This document shows, piece by piece, positions 1-8,918 of a stretch of DNA of 64,000 bases. The DNA is from Planctomycetota bacterium (GTDB lineage Bacteria; Planctomycetota; UBA1135), in contig QQUA01000006.1 in the NCBI GenBank assembly GCA_008501825.1, positions 124,001 to 188,000 of the forward strand, read 5' to 3'. A program made the translations under genes and the position numbers. The notes under the pieces were generated by a model. It made no database searches. It saw only the letters and a list, made by a program, of their open reading frames with translations, and had not been told where the DNA came from. Within the stretch, counting starts at the first letter, position 1; the number at the start of each line of letters is the position of its first letter.

Positions 1-1301
1 CCAGCCAAGCCCATGGCAAAGGCTTGGAAATTGCAGCCCACGTCGAACCGGAGGTCCCGCAAAACCTGATTGGAGACGCCGGGCGGTTGCGGCAAGTATT
101 GACCAACCTTATTGGAAACGCGGTGAAGTTCACTCATCAGGGAGAAGTCATCAGTCGTGTAAGCCTGGTGGAGAAAGATCAGAACGAGTTGTGCCTGCGC
201 TTTACGGTGGAGGACACTGGCATCGGAATCAGCGATGAAGCCCAGCAAAGGCTATTCAATGCCTTTTCGCAGGCCGATACCTCCACCACGCGAAAATTCG
301 GCGGCACCGGTTTGGGTTTAGCCATCAGCCGCCACCTTTGCCACATGATGGGTGGAGAAATCGGTGTTTACAGCCGCCCCGGTAACGGAAGCACTTTCTG
401 GTTTACGGCCAAATTCCAAGTCGGCTCACATGTCCACGATGCAGACCGATCAAATCTCCATCCGCTCCAAGGCATGGAGGCTCTTGTAATCGACGATAAT
501 GCCACCAACCGTTGCATCCTCGAACATATGCTACAAAGCTGGGGCATGACCGTACGTACGGCTTCGGACGGCTATCAGGGTCTGGACGCCATGCGCATGG
601 CTCAAGCCGATGGAAGACCGATACCGTTGGTTTTGCTTGACATGCAAATGCCGGGGATGGACGGCGTCCAAACCTTGGAAGCCTTTCAACGCCAGCAAGG
701 CTTGGACTTTCCCAAAGTGCTCGTCCTGACCAGCATGGGCATTACGGAACGAACCCAAGCCGCCCTCGCCGCAGGGGCCTCCCATTGCCTTACCAAACCC
801 GTCCGCCGGGAATACTTGCGCTCTACCCTTCTTAATTTGGTTGGGAAGCCGGCCACCTCTCAGGCTCCAGCCAAGAGAAAACTGAGTGAGGGGCGGCGCA
901 AGGAAGGGAAAATCCTGGTGGCGGAAGACAACGCAGTCAATCAAAAACTGGCATTAAAGCTACTGGAGAAGATGGGTTATCAGGCCGAGGTTGCCGGCAA
1001 TGGGGCAGAGGCGGTGGCCGCGGTGCAAAAGGGCCACTTTCACCTTGTTCTGATGGATTGCCAGATGCCGGTCATGGACGGCTACGAAGCCACGCGCCAA
1101 ATTCGGAACCTACAAGGGCAAGCCGGGTCCATCCCGATTGTGGCGATGACCGCCAATGCCATGGCAGGAGACCGAGAAAAGGCTCTTGCCGCCGGCATGA
1201 CGGACTATTTGGCGAAGCCGGTTCAACCTCATCTTTTGCGCGAGGTCTTGGATCAACTCTTGCCTTCCAAAGTGGAGGATCCGGTTCCGCCTGAAGCCTG
1301 A
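1..1301 (+). CDS. Hybrid sensor histidine kinase, C-terminal part (ATPase plus two receiver domains)
   Basis: Two-component kinase cut by the left edge. The frame is open to base 3, reading into an HGKGLE motif upstream of the first possible start, so the histidine-bearing domain lies outside. Visible in order: HATPase_c with its N box (NLIGNAVKFT), G1 (DTGIGIS) and G2 (GGTGLGLAIS); a first receiver with the acidic pair in VIDDN, phospho-acceptor Asp in LLDMQMP and Lys in LTKPV; a second receiver with VAEDN, LMDCQMP and LAKPV. Both receivers therefore look phosphorylatable. It resembles the two hybrid kinases at 57-61.6 kb, except that their first receiver-like module is degenerate. No output domain follows, so signalling probably passes through a separate phosphotransfer protein (inference). 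The family assignment is certain; the signal cannot be known from this fragment. Confidence 0.93.
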   Translation, partial: SQAHGKGLEIAAHVEPEVPQNLIGDAGRLRQVLTNLIGNAVKFTHQGEVISRVSLVEKDQNELCLRFTVEDTGIGISDEAQQRLFNAFSQADTSTTRKFGGTGLGLAISRHLCHMMGGEIGVYSRPGNGSTFWFTAKFQVGSHVHDADRSNLHPLQGMEALVIDDNATNRCILEHMLQSWGMTVRTASDGYQGLDAMRMAQADGRPIPLVLLDMQMPGMDGVQTLEAFQRQQGLDFPKVLVLTSMGITERTQAALAAGASHCLTKPVRREYLRSTLLNLVGKPATSQAPAKRKLSEGRRKEGKILVAEDNAVNQKLALKLLEKMGYQAEVAGNGAEAVAAVQKGHFHLVLMDCQMPVMDGYEATRQIRNLQGQAGSIPIVAMTANAMAGDREKALAAGMTDYLAKPVQPHLLREVLDQLLPSKVEDPVPPEA

Positions 1302-1336
1302 TTTCCCGAATGCGGTAGGCTGCGGGGAGCCTCGCC

Positions 1337-3883
1337 ATGCTGGCCTCCGCCCTCCTCCTTCTTCTTGCCCAAGATCTTCAGCCGCCTACAACCGATTCCG
1401 GTGGTGGAAATTTGGGCCTTCACGCCCTGGAAATCGACGCCGGTTGGGAGAATCTGCTGGTTCCTGACCTTTCCAGAATGTGGAAAAGTCAAAGGAGCGG
1501 AGCCGCTCCGGGCGCCGGTTGGGAATTCGAAAACGGAGAGCTTCACCTGATTCCTGGGAGTGGGGATTTGGTCACCCGGCGTCAGTTTTCCGACATGGAG
1601 TTGGAGTTTGAATGGCGTATCGCCCAAGGGGGAAACTCCGGTATCAAATACCGGGTGACCACCGACCCCGCTCTACCCTCCTTGTTGGGTTTGGAATATC
1701 AGTTGTTAGATGACGGCGCCTTCCCGCAGATTCATCCGGAACATCGCTCCGGAGCTTTGTACGACATTCAACAAGCCACGGCCCCCTTTTCCGGCGTAGC
1801 TGGAAAGTACTACCGAGGTCGCATCGTTCATCGCAACGGTTTGGTGGAACATTGGGCCGACGGAACGCGCCTCCTTCGTCTGCAAACGAGCACGGCATCC
1901 TGGATCGAAAAAATCAAGGCCAGCAAATTTCAAAATAACTCGGCCTTTTTGAATGCACCTCAAGGTCCGATCGGAATTCAGGATCACGGTTCTGAAGCCT
2001 GGTTTCGGAGGATGAAGATTCGGGATTGGTCCCGTCTCCCCGGAAAAGCGGCGGAACTTTACAACGGCAAAAATCTGGACGGATGGCAAGAACTGGGCGA
2101 CGCCCGGTACGTTGCCGAGCCGAAGGGTATTTACGGGGAAGTCGATGGTGGCGGACAAAGCTTCCTGATTACGGAAAAGCGCTTTGGGGACTTTATTCTG
2201 GAAATGGACCTTCGCAATGAAGATCAGGGAAATTCCGGCATCCAGGTTCGCAGCCAGGTTCATGAGTCTGGCCGACTCTACGGATACCAAATCGAAATCG
2301 ATCCCTCGCCTCGGTCTTGGTCTGGGGGACTCTATGACGAGGGCCGCCGTGGCTGGCTCGATAACCTCGCGGACAATCCCGCCGGCCGGGCTGCATTTCG
2401 AAATGGCCAATGGAATCACTTCCGCATTGAATGCATCGGGCCTTGGATTCGAGCTTGGGTGAATGGAGTTCCGACCGCCGATTACCTCGATCCTCTGACC
2501 ATGGAAGGAGTCATCGGCCTGCAAGTTCACAGCGGCCACAACACGAAAATTCGCTGGCACAACTTCAAACTGCAAGATTTGGGGCGACGTCAATGGAAGG
2601 CGGTTTCGCCAACGGACGCTCTGAAGCTTGCTGATTTCACGTACCGGGGAGAGTGGTTCAATAACGGCAAAGAAGCCAAACTCTTCTTTCGCATGGCACC
2701 AGAAGCTGAACCGACGGACTCCTGGCAGGCGGCGGCACCTGGCTTGATGACCTCGGCGAACGGATGGTCCATCCGCATGGACCATTCATCCTTTGCAAAA
2801 CATCTGAAGCCAGGCTGGAACCGCTGGCACCTTTGTGCTTACGGCTCCAGGATTCAATTCCTTTTGAATGATTATCCCGTCTTGGCAGCCGATCAAGTTC
2901 CCGGCCCGCGGACCGGAATATTTTCCTGGTCGGAGGGCACCCAAATCCGCGGCCTTGAAATCTTGGGAGATGCCCAAAGGGATTCGGGGCATGGCACGAT
3001 GAATCACTCAACCAAGCCTTTGTTCGCCAGATTGGGAGGGCCGGATCACAATGAAGGGGCCTTTCAACAAATCGCTCGAGCCTTCAGAGCCGCTAATCAA
3101 GGCTATGACTTAAGCTATCAAAGCGAGCTTTCCTTCCTTCCGGAAACGATCACCTCAAGAGTTGTTTTCGTGCAAGACCGAAGCGGGAAAGCCACCGTAT
3201 TCCGACCGGATAGCGACTTGGTTCACTCCGAGACCACTCCAGGAGATTTGATCTTAGTCCGTCCTCTGGAACAATTGCAAGCCGAACCGGCGATGGGTGC
3301 TTTAATTTTTGAAGTTCCCGAGCCCATTCCCTCGGATCTTCCAACTTTCATTCGACCGGATTGGGATCCAAAAATTACCGATACTCCCGGGGGTTGCGCC
3401 ACTGAAGAAGGCGCCTATCGCCGCATCTTATTGACCTGGTCCGAGAAGAACGGCCCTTACAACTGGCAAGCACTCAATGCTCACCGGGTTCGGATCACTG
3501 ATTCATTCACCCATTTCCATCCTAGGGATGGAGGTTTCGATGAATTTTATCTGGTTCAGGGAACCGGGTCGCGGGGTCGGATTCTGACCAGCACCCATTT
3601 GGAAAAGATCCTTCATCCTGACCGGCTACAGCGATCGGATCTGGACGGATTGTTGCAATCCCGCTACCTCGCCCCAGGAGATCTGGTTTATTTGCCACGA
3701 GGAGTGGTTCATCGGGGATTGGATGGCGTCCTGGCTCAAGTGATCACCGTTCCCGGCTTCAAGCCGGGAGCTGAAATCGGGGTGGATCATCATCTTCGAG
3801 CCATCCAGGAGCGCTTGAAACTTGAAGGCGAACAAGCATTGCCATTTCACGAGGCGGGTTCTCTGGAACCCATAGTGAGGTAA
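1337..3883 (+). CDS. Secreted DUF1080 (3-keto-disaccharide hydrolase-like) tandem domains fused to a cupin
   Basis: 848-residue secreted protein with a short hydrophobic N-terminus (residues 1-11). A first DUF1080/LamG-like domain spans about 35-231 (GNSGIKYRV, LGLEYQLLDD) and a second about 237-416 (LYNGKNLDGW, GNSGIQVRSQ, GYQIEID); about 430-545 may be a weaker third sandwich. The C-terminal 560-825 is cupin-like: motif 1 is HFHP (726-729) with Glu736, motif 2 is GDLVYLPRGVVH (781-792). DUF1080 domains act on or bind sugars, including 3-keto-glucosides. Cupins of the type seen here occur on their own in planctomycetes, so joining them in one chain is unusual. GGGGAG before the ATG supports the start. 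The next gene follows after 5 bases, so the two are probably cotranscribed. Substrate unknown; a role in polysaccharide or glycoside breakdown is an inference. Confidence 0.85.
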   Translation: MLASALLLLLAQDLQPPTTDSGGGNLGLHALEIDAGWENLLVPDLSRMWKSQRSGAAPGAGWEFENGELHLIPGSGDLVTRRQFSDMELEFEWRIAQGGNSGIKYRVTTDPALPSLLGLEYQLLDDGAFPQIHPEHRSGALYDIQQATAPFSGVAGKYYRGRIVHRNGLVEHWADGTRLLRLQTSTASWIEKIKASKFQNNSAFLNAPQGPIGIQDHGSEAWFRRMKIRDWSRLPGKAAELYNGKNLDGWQELGDARYVAEPKGIYGEVDGGGQSFLITEKRFGDFILEMDLRNEDQGNSGIQVRSQVHESGRLYGYQIEIDPSPRSWSGGLYDEGRRGWLDNLADNPAGRAAFRNGQWNHFRIECIGPWIRAWVNGVPTADYLDPLTMEGVIGLQVHSGHNTKIRWHNFKLQDLGRRQWKAVSPTDALKLADFTYRGEWFNNGKEAKLFFRMAPEAEPTDSWQAAAPGLMTSANGWSIRMDHSSFAKHLKPGWNRWHLCAYGSRIQFLLNDYPVLAADQVPGPRTGIFSWSEGTQIRGLEILGDAQRDSGHGTMNHSTKPLFARLGGPDHNEGAFQQIARAFRAANQGYDLSYQSELSFLPETITSRVVFVQDRSGKATVFRPDSDLVHSETTPGDLILVRPLEQLQAEPAMGALIFEVPEPIPSDLPTFIRPDWDPKITDTPGGCATEEGAYRRILLTWSEKNGPYNWQALNAHRVRITDSFTHFHPRDGGFDEFYLVQGTGSRGRILTSTHLEKILHPDRLQRSDLDGLLQSRYLAPGDLVYLPRGVVHRGLDGVLAQVITVPGFKPGAEIGVDHHLRAIQERLKLEGEQALPFHEAGSLEPIVR

Positions 3884-3888
3884 AGAGA

Positions 3889-4824
3889 ATGATTGGTCTC
3901 GCCCTTGCCTGGCTGGCTCTTTTGGCCACGGCTCAAGAAGCAGATCCGGCCTATCACGTAGAGAAGTTGGAAGACCGAATTCGGCTGGAGATCGGAGGCC
4001 AATTATTTTCCGAGTACCGATTCCAGGAAGCCGCCATACCTTTTTTCTATCCCTTGTTCGGCCCCAAGGGACAAGCCATGACTCGATCCTATCCCATGGC
4101 CCATGTTTCAGGTGAAGCCAAAGATCACCCCCACCATCGCTCGCTGTGGTTCACTCACGGAAATGTCAATGGATTCGATTTTTGGCACGCTTCCGGAGAT
4201 CAATATCCGCGAATTGTGTTTCGCCGACTGGCAAGCTCCAGCTCCGGGCCCATGTACGGGAGCTTTGTAGCTGAGCATGACTGGCTGGCTCCAGACGGAA
4301 AGCGCGTTTGCCGGGACAGGAGAAGCTTTCGCTTCAGTCGCCAGGCGGAAAACCGTCTGCTGGAAATTCGCATCCAGATTATTGCCTCGGAAGGCCCGTT
4401 ACGCTTTGGAGATACGAAAGAAGGCAGCATGGCGATTCGGGTCCATCCAGCCCTTCGCTTGAAAGGAAAGATCGCCGCCGGCCAAATCCTCAATAGTGAG
4501 GGCAAGGTCAACGGTAAGGCTTGGGGCAAGCGAGCGCGCTGGGTGGATTACTCAGGTCCGATTCAAGGAGAGGTTCTCGGAGTGGCCATGTTCGACCACC
4601 CTCAAAACTTCCGGCATCCCACCTGGTGGCATGCTCGAGATTACGGCTTGATGGCCGCCAACCCCTTCGGAATCCATGACTTCGAGGGCAAAGCCAAAGG
4701 GACCGGTGATTTTCTGCTTGCCAAGGGAGAAACCTTGGAGCTTCGCTACGCCGTCTACCTTCATCAGGGAAACGCTCAGGAAGCCAAAGTGGAGTCAAGT
4801 TGGCAGGCCTGGGCTAGCTGGTAG
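3889..4824 (+). CDS. PmoA family (DUF6807) secreted protein
   Basis: 311 residues with a signal peptide (cleavage likely after LLATAQ). It carries the family hallmark KDHPHHRSLWF at about 79-88, followed by a GFDFWH segment, and a downstream HPTWWHARDYG stretch. DUF6807 proteins are named after methane oxygenase PmoA in databases but lack evidence for that activity. They are abundant beside glycoside and DUF1080 genes in planctomycetes, and their His-rich motif suggests metal or sugar binding. It lies 5 bases after the DUF1080-cupin gene, so the two probably work on the same carbohydrate. Family confident, biochemical function unknown. Confidence 0.85.
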   Translation: MIGLALAWLALLATAQEADPAYHVEKLEDRIRLEIGGQLFSEYRFQEAAIPFFYPLFGPKGQAMTRSYPMAHVSGEAKDHPHHRSLWFTHGNVNGFDFWHASGDQYPRIVFRRLASSSSGPMYGSFVAEHDWLAPDGKRVCRDRRSFRFSRQAENRLLEIRIQIIASEGPLRFGDTKEGSMAIRVHPALRLKGKIAAGQILNSEGKVNGKAWGKRARWVDYSGPIQGEVLGVAMFDHPQNFRHPTWWHARDYGLMAANPFGIHDFEGKAKGTGDFLLAKGETLELRYAVYLHQGNAQEAKVESSWQAWASW

Positions 4825-4832
4825 AAGCAACT

Positions 4833-5780
4833 TCATCCATCGCCAAGAAGCCGAATCTGATCGCAATAAGCTTTTATGAGTTGACGTCTTTGATCCTCAA
4901 CCTGGGCAAATTCCGGCCAAAGCTCCTCTAAAGAATCCGGTCCAATCGGTACCAATCCAAGGCTCTTCGCTACCTGATTGACGGCCATTTCCCGGTCGTT
5001 TTGCTCAGCTTCCAGGCGAGTAAGTTGGACGACGAACTTCTGAAACTCGCGGGCGGCCTCGACTCTTTGCCCTCCGCTGAAGGGTTGCTCTCGGTCAGAA
5101 GAAGAAACCGCCTTCAACACCGTTTCCGGGGAGTGCTGATGAGGAGCCGCCATCACCTTCTTGCGGTAATCCGGTCCCAAGGGTGCGACCTCCGGCCCGA
5201 GCAAAGCCTCATTTCTCTTCAATCTTCTCAGGTGATTGTTCATCAGAGGCAAGGCTTCCGGGTAATCGACCAAAAAGGCGTCGGCATCGAAACCGTCCAG
5301 CCATTGGATTTTGTGGCTTAGCTCCTTAGTTAAACCTTGAAAGGCCGCTCGCTCTCGCTCCACCGTACTTTCACGCCAATGGTAATTCGCTCGCTCTAAT
5401 TGAACCTCGGGCAAGGATTCCAGACTTGCTTCTCTTACGAATTCCCATACTTCCGCATCTTCATACCATAGCTCAAGATCATTCAGAATGAGGATCGAGC
5501 CCCGATCAGTTGGAGTGCGAGCTTCATCGTAAATCTTCTGAAAGTAAGCCAACCGAAGATCGATGGAGGACTTACTTTCCTCGCCAGCGATTTCGGCGCG
5601 CTCGGCGCCGTGAAACATTCGCTCTTCACTTTCCTCGGCCTCAAATGGATTTCCCTTCTTTTGAAGGGATTCCTCTACACCAGAGGCAGTTTGCTCTTCC
5701 TTCAAGTTCAAGCTGACGAAACCGACGACAGCCACCATAAGGACGGGCAGAAGCCAAAGCAGTCTTTTATCCAGTTTCAT
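4833..5780 (-). CDS. Membrane-anchored protein of unknown function
   Basis: 315 residues from the ATG at 5780, chosen because GGAGG sits 8 bases upstream; an in-frame ATG at 5825 would add 15 residues without such a site. The N-terminus (MKLDKRLLWLLPVLMVAVVGF) is a signal anchor. The remainder is a charged, mostly helical, presumably periplasmic protein, rich in Glu and Arg, with no catalytic motif I recognise. It is the last gene of a minus-strand group that includes the LytTR/LytS pair, though a terminator-like hairpin at about 6.0 kb separates it from the gene before it. Its stop is 9 bases from the convergent PmoA-like gene. No family assigned. Confidence 0.75.
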   Translation of the reverse strand: MKLDKRLLWLLPVLMVAVVGFVSLNLKEEQTASGVEESLQKKGNPFEAEESEERMFHGAERAEIAGEESKSSIDLRLAYFQKIYDEARTPTDRGSILILNDLELWYEDAEVWEFVREASLESLPEVQLERANYHWRESTVERERAAFQGLTKELSHKIQWLDGFDADAFLVDYPEALPLMNNHLRRLKRNEALLGPEVAPLGPDYRKKVMAAPHQHSPETVLKAVSSSDREQPFSGGQRVEAAREFQKFVVQLTRLEAEQNDREMAVNQVAKSLGLVPIGPDSLEELWPEFAQVEDQRRQLIKAYCDQIRLLGDG

Positions 5781-5989
5781 GGATGGCTCCTCCAGAAGCC
5801 TGAAAACAGTTGGCAGAAAACTCACCTGGTACCCAATGTTACTTATCTGCTTTGCAAATCACGATTGGATTTCGATTTTTTGTCGAACAAGATTTGCACC
5901 ATCGTTCAATTGACTTCGAGATGGAATAACTGGGTGCCTCTTGCTATCCGAATTAAGATCTTGGAGTAATTCCGCTATTCTGAAATAGA

Positions 5990-6016
5990 TAAAAAAATGG
6001 CCCGCCGTAGCGGGCC
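5990..6016 (-). terminator. Rho-independent terminator after the LTxxQ-like gene
   Basis: On the minus strand a perfect 7-bp stem GGCCCGC/GCGGGCC with a 4-base loop (5999-6016) is followed by a run of seven T (5991-5997). It lies 30 bases beyond the stop of the gene ending at 6046. Confidence 0.85.
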
Positions 6017-6045
6017 CGGGTGGTGGCTTCCGTGGAGAAAGATGG

Positions 6046-6828
6046 TTAAAAGGGACCTCCTCCACCGCGGCGGCTCGCTCCTCCACCGCCGCTTCCAGGG
6101 TTAGCTCCGCCGCCGAAGCCACCACTGCGACCAAAGGAGCCGCGACCTCCCCCGATACTGTTGCCGTATTTCGAGGTGTAGTCCTCATACTGAGTCGGAG
6201 TGAGGATCGAACTCAACTGATTCATACTCTCTTCTCGCCAGTCTTGGAATTGATCCCGAACCGTTTGCCAGTCCCCGCTTTCCCGGGCGTCCTCGAACAT
6301 TTGCTGGCGCTTCTGATCATTCAACGCCATCAACTCCCGCATCCGATTCACCTGCTCATCATCCAGCCACAATTCTTCCTGAACTCGACTTAGAAAATCC
6401 TCTCTCCGCTGCACCCGAGCTTCTTCCCGTCGCTGCTCTCTCTCTTGATCCTCCTGCTCGCGGATATCCTCCAAAGTCTTTTTCACCTGAGCCTGGAAAG
6501 CTTCCGGCATTTGATTCTCTCCGCCCTGAGCCTGCAAGGCTCTAGCCAGTTCTTCAAGCTCAGCCGGCAAACCGTCCACGGATTCATTGTTGGCAATCTC
6601 GCGGCGGGCAAGTGCCGCCATGGGACGATCTTCCAAGCTTTCCACTCGGCCAGACAGCTCCATCAGTTGGCTTTCCAGCGCCTTCAGGCTTCTCAAAGAT
6701 TCCGCATCCAAGGACACTTCCTCAGAAGTAGCTCCTTCGGTCGGAGTGCTGATCATGGTTCCCAGCATTCCACCCAAGGCTCCGGCAAACAGGCCGGCCA
6801 GCAAAACAGGGAGGAGGATCTGTTTCAT
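6046..6828 (-). CDS. Periplasmic coiled-coil protein with Spy/CpxP-like LTxxQ motif and Gly-rich tail
   Basis: 260 residues. N-terminal signal or anchor (about 1-25), then a coiled coil from about 40 to 180 dense in Glu, Arg and Gln, containing a stretch with LWLDDEQVNRMREL and, near 205-215, SILTPTQYEDY, which matches the LTxxQ motif of Spy/CpxP-type periplasmic chaperones and stress sensors. The last 40 residues are Gly/Ser/Arg-rich low complexity. AAGGA lies 4-5 bases before the ATG. It follows the LytTR regulator after about 100 bases and ends in a clear terminator, so it may be the last gene of a regulator-target unit. The Spy-like role (binding unfolded envelope proteins or sensing stress) rests on motif and helix pattern only. 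Confidence 0.75.
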   Translation of the reverse strand: MKQILLPVLLAGLFAGALGGMLGTMISTPTEGATSEEVSLDAESLRSLKALESQLMELSGRVESLEDRPMAALARREIANNESVDGLPAELEELARALQAQGGENQMPEAFQAQVKKTLEDIREQEDQEREQRREEARVQRREDFLSRVQEELWLDDEQVNRMRELMALNDQKRQQMFEDARESGDWQTVRDQFQDWREESMNQLSSILTPTQYEDYTSKYGNSIGGGRGSFGRSGGFGGGANPGSGGGGASRRGGGGPF

Positions 6829-6925
6829 GATTCCTTTGTAAGGCAGGATGGAGCCAGCAAACTGAGCAATCCACCCACCTGGAGCAAACCGCCGAATTCC
6901 TGTTGCCAGCGGCCGTAGATCAAAT

Positions 6926-7636
6926 TCAACCGAGGCGTTTTCGCAGATGCGAAGCCCGGGAACGACTTACGGGCACCCAAGTTTGATCATCTACCAAGAC
7001 TTGCGCGGTACCTCCCGGCCGGGATTCCATGGCACGAACGGCTGCCAAGGCAACGATTGCCGAGCGGTGTACCCGCATAAACTCATTTGGATTTAAAACC
7101 TCTTCCATCCGCCCCATAGACGCTCGCATTAAATGCGGACCACTTTCAGTATGAATTCGCACGTATTGATCCGCAGCCTCCACCCAGAGAATGCGATCTA
7201 CTTCGATGATCTCAACTCGCCCTTCACGATGAATGCTTAACCGTTTCACCCACTTCGACTTCGAGTCCGAGGCCCCCAACCTCTGTCGCGCCCGGTCAAT
7301 GGCCTGAACGAAACGATCTTCATCTACCGGCTTCAACAAGTAGTCCACCGCTTCAAAGTCGAATGCTTGGATGGCGTATCGGTCAAACGCCGTAGTAAAG
7401 ATCACCGCCGGAACGGGACGACCTTGTTTCCGCATCTTGTCCAATAGATCCAAGCCACTCATTCCCGGCATGTGGATGTCCAGCAACATCAGATCCACGG
7501 AATGATGATTCAACCACTCGTCGGCCTGATCGCCGTTTTCCAACTCGCCGGCTAATTCCAAATCCTGTTGTCCCTCCACAAGGGCTCGCAAACTCGCTCG
7601 CCCCATGGGCTCGTCTTCCACAATGAGCACTCTCAT
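6926..7636 (-). CDS. LytTR-family response regulator
   Basis: 236 residues. Receiver domain 1-120 with VEDE, phospho-acceptor Asp53 in LLDIHMPG and Lys102 in LLKPVD, then a LytTR DNA-binding domain at about 130-236, recognisable by the ILWVEAADQYVRIHT and FMRVHRSAIV segments. LytTR proteins bind promoter repeats as phospho-dimers and regulate envelope or secreted functions. It begins 6 bases after the stop of the LytS-type kinase, its evident partner. Targets may include the neighbouring envelope genes (inference). Confidence 0.95.
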   Translation of the reverse strand: MRVLIVEDEPMGRASLRALVEGQQDLELAGELENGDQADEWLNHHSVDLMLLDIHMPGMSGLDLLDKMRKQGRPVPAVIFTTAFDRYAIQAFDFEAVDYLLKPVDEDRFVQAIDRARQRLGASDSKSKWVKRLSIHREGRVEIIEVDRILWVEAADQYVRIHTESGPHLMRASMGRMEEVLNPNEFMRVHRSAIVALAAVRAMESRPGGTAQVLVDDQTWVPVSRSRASHLRKRLG

Positions 7637-7642
7637 TTAGAC

Positions 7643-8875
7643 CTATTCCTGGCTCAGCTTCGGCTCCGAAGTTAGTAGAAGAATGACCCGGGCTCCGCCC
7701 TCCTGTCGGTTCTCCAACTTCATTTGGTGCCGCATCGGGTACAGCAATTCCAAGCGACGCTGGCAATTGCGAATGCCCACACAAGGCCTTTCTCGCTCCG
7801 GATCGGCCATCTCTCCCTTCAAGAACGCCTCCGAGAATCCCGGGCCGTTATCTTCCACCGTGAGAATCAATTGGTCGCCCCGCTTGTTGGCCTCCACGCG
7901 GATCTGGCCGCCATCCGCCAAAGGGGCCACTCCATACATAACGGCGTTTTCCACCAGCGGCAACAAAATGAAAGCCGGAACTGGAATCGAACCTGCAGCC
8001 GCTTCCATGGATATCCGGTAATCCAATCTTTCTCCAAGCCGCACTCCAGCCACTTCCAAATACCGCTCAGCAATGTCGATCTCGTCTCGCAAGGCAATCC
8101 ACGGCTTCTCTTCTTCGGCAAGGGTCGCTCTCAATAAATCACCCAGTGAAGCCAAGGTCTTTAGGGCCGACTCCCCATCCTCGGATCGGATTTGTCCGGC
8201 CACCGCGTTCAGCGAGTTGAATAAAAAGTGAGGCCGAATCTGATGGCGAAGAGCTTGAAGCTGAGATCGAACCAATTTGCCCTCCAAGCGACTGGTCTTC
8301 AGTTCCAACTCGGTGCGACGGCGCTCTTCCTCGCGCCGGCGCAGGAAGGATTGCACGCCGGCCCCCACGCCGAGCAAACCCCAATAGAAAACCATTTCCC
8401 GGGTCAAGCGCATGGAATGCATGGAAGAGCTCATTCCCCTCCGACCACGGCCGCGCCGCCCTTCTCGAACCGGATCACGACTTCGGTCTCTCGGTGCATC
8501 CGAAGGAGAAGGTACACCCGGTTGGCTCTGGAGCTCGGCTCGTAACGACTCCCAATAGCTGCGCCGCATCCAGCTTTCCCATTCGAGAGAACCCAACCCG
8601 GCACCATAGGACAGGGGAATTTGAACCAGCAAAAACCACAACCAAGGTGGTTTCCTTTTGGCAAGTTTGCCGGCGATCCACCAGACGGGAAGAGCAAGCG
8701 TAGCCCAATAGAACCAAATCGAGGCTTGTAAACGAAAGATCGGCCAAAAATGCGGTTCCCGCCCCCAAGCCTGGACCAACTCGTGGTATTGCACACTTGA
8801 AAATAGAGCGAAGGCCAAGGCGAATAGAAAAACCAAAAACGCCCGCCTCAAAGGAGAGCGGAGCCAGGATTCCAA
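7643..8875 (-). CDS. LytS/YehU-type membrane sensor histidine kinase
   Basis: About 410 residues. Four hydrophobic segments at the N-terminus, then a 50-residue Pro/Arg-rich loop (RDRSRDPVREGRRGRGRR), one more membrane helix and a coiled coil. The His_kinase family box reads HQIRPHFLFNSLNA, which holds the phosphorylated His, and the ATPase domain has LVENAVMYG and VEDNGPGFS. I place the start at the TTG at 8875, 10 bases after GGAGG. The same frame stays open to TTG codons at 8953 and 8989, but those would run into the upstream gene, which ends at 8919. Partner of the LytTR regulator 6 bases downstream. Signal unknown; no periplasmic sensor domain is obvious, so it may sense through its membrane part or a partner protein. 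Confidence 0.9.
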   Translation of the reverse strand: MESWLRSPLRRAFLVFLFALAFALFSSVQYHELVQAWGREPHFWPIFRLQASIWFYWATLALPVWWIAGKLAKRKPPWLWFLLVQIPLSYGAGLGSLEWESWMRRSYWESLRAELQSQPGVPSPSDAPRDRSRDPVREGRRGRGRRGMSSSMHSMRLTREMVFYWGLLGVGAGVQSFLRRREEERRRTELELKTSRLEGKLVRSQLQALRHQIRPHFLFNSLNAVAGQIRSEDGESALKTLASLGDLLRATLAEEEKPWIALRDEIDIAERYLEVAGVRLGERLDYRISMEAAAGSIPVPAFILLPLVENAVMYGVAPLADGGQIRVEANKRGDQLILTVEDNGPGFSEAFLKGEMADPERERPCVGIRNCQRRLELLYPMRHQMKLENRQEGGARVILLLTSEPKLSQE

Positions 8876-8918
8876 ATCCCACCGGCCTCCGCTCTCACTT
8901 GTGGCTTGCGATCGATTT

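Noticed and set aside
1706..2785. Long minus-strand open frame opposite the DUF1080-cupin gene
   Set aside because: The plus-strand gene has recognisable domains through this interval; the minus frame has no protein-like motif and is a complement artefact.
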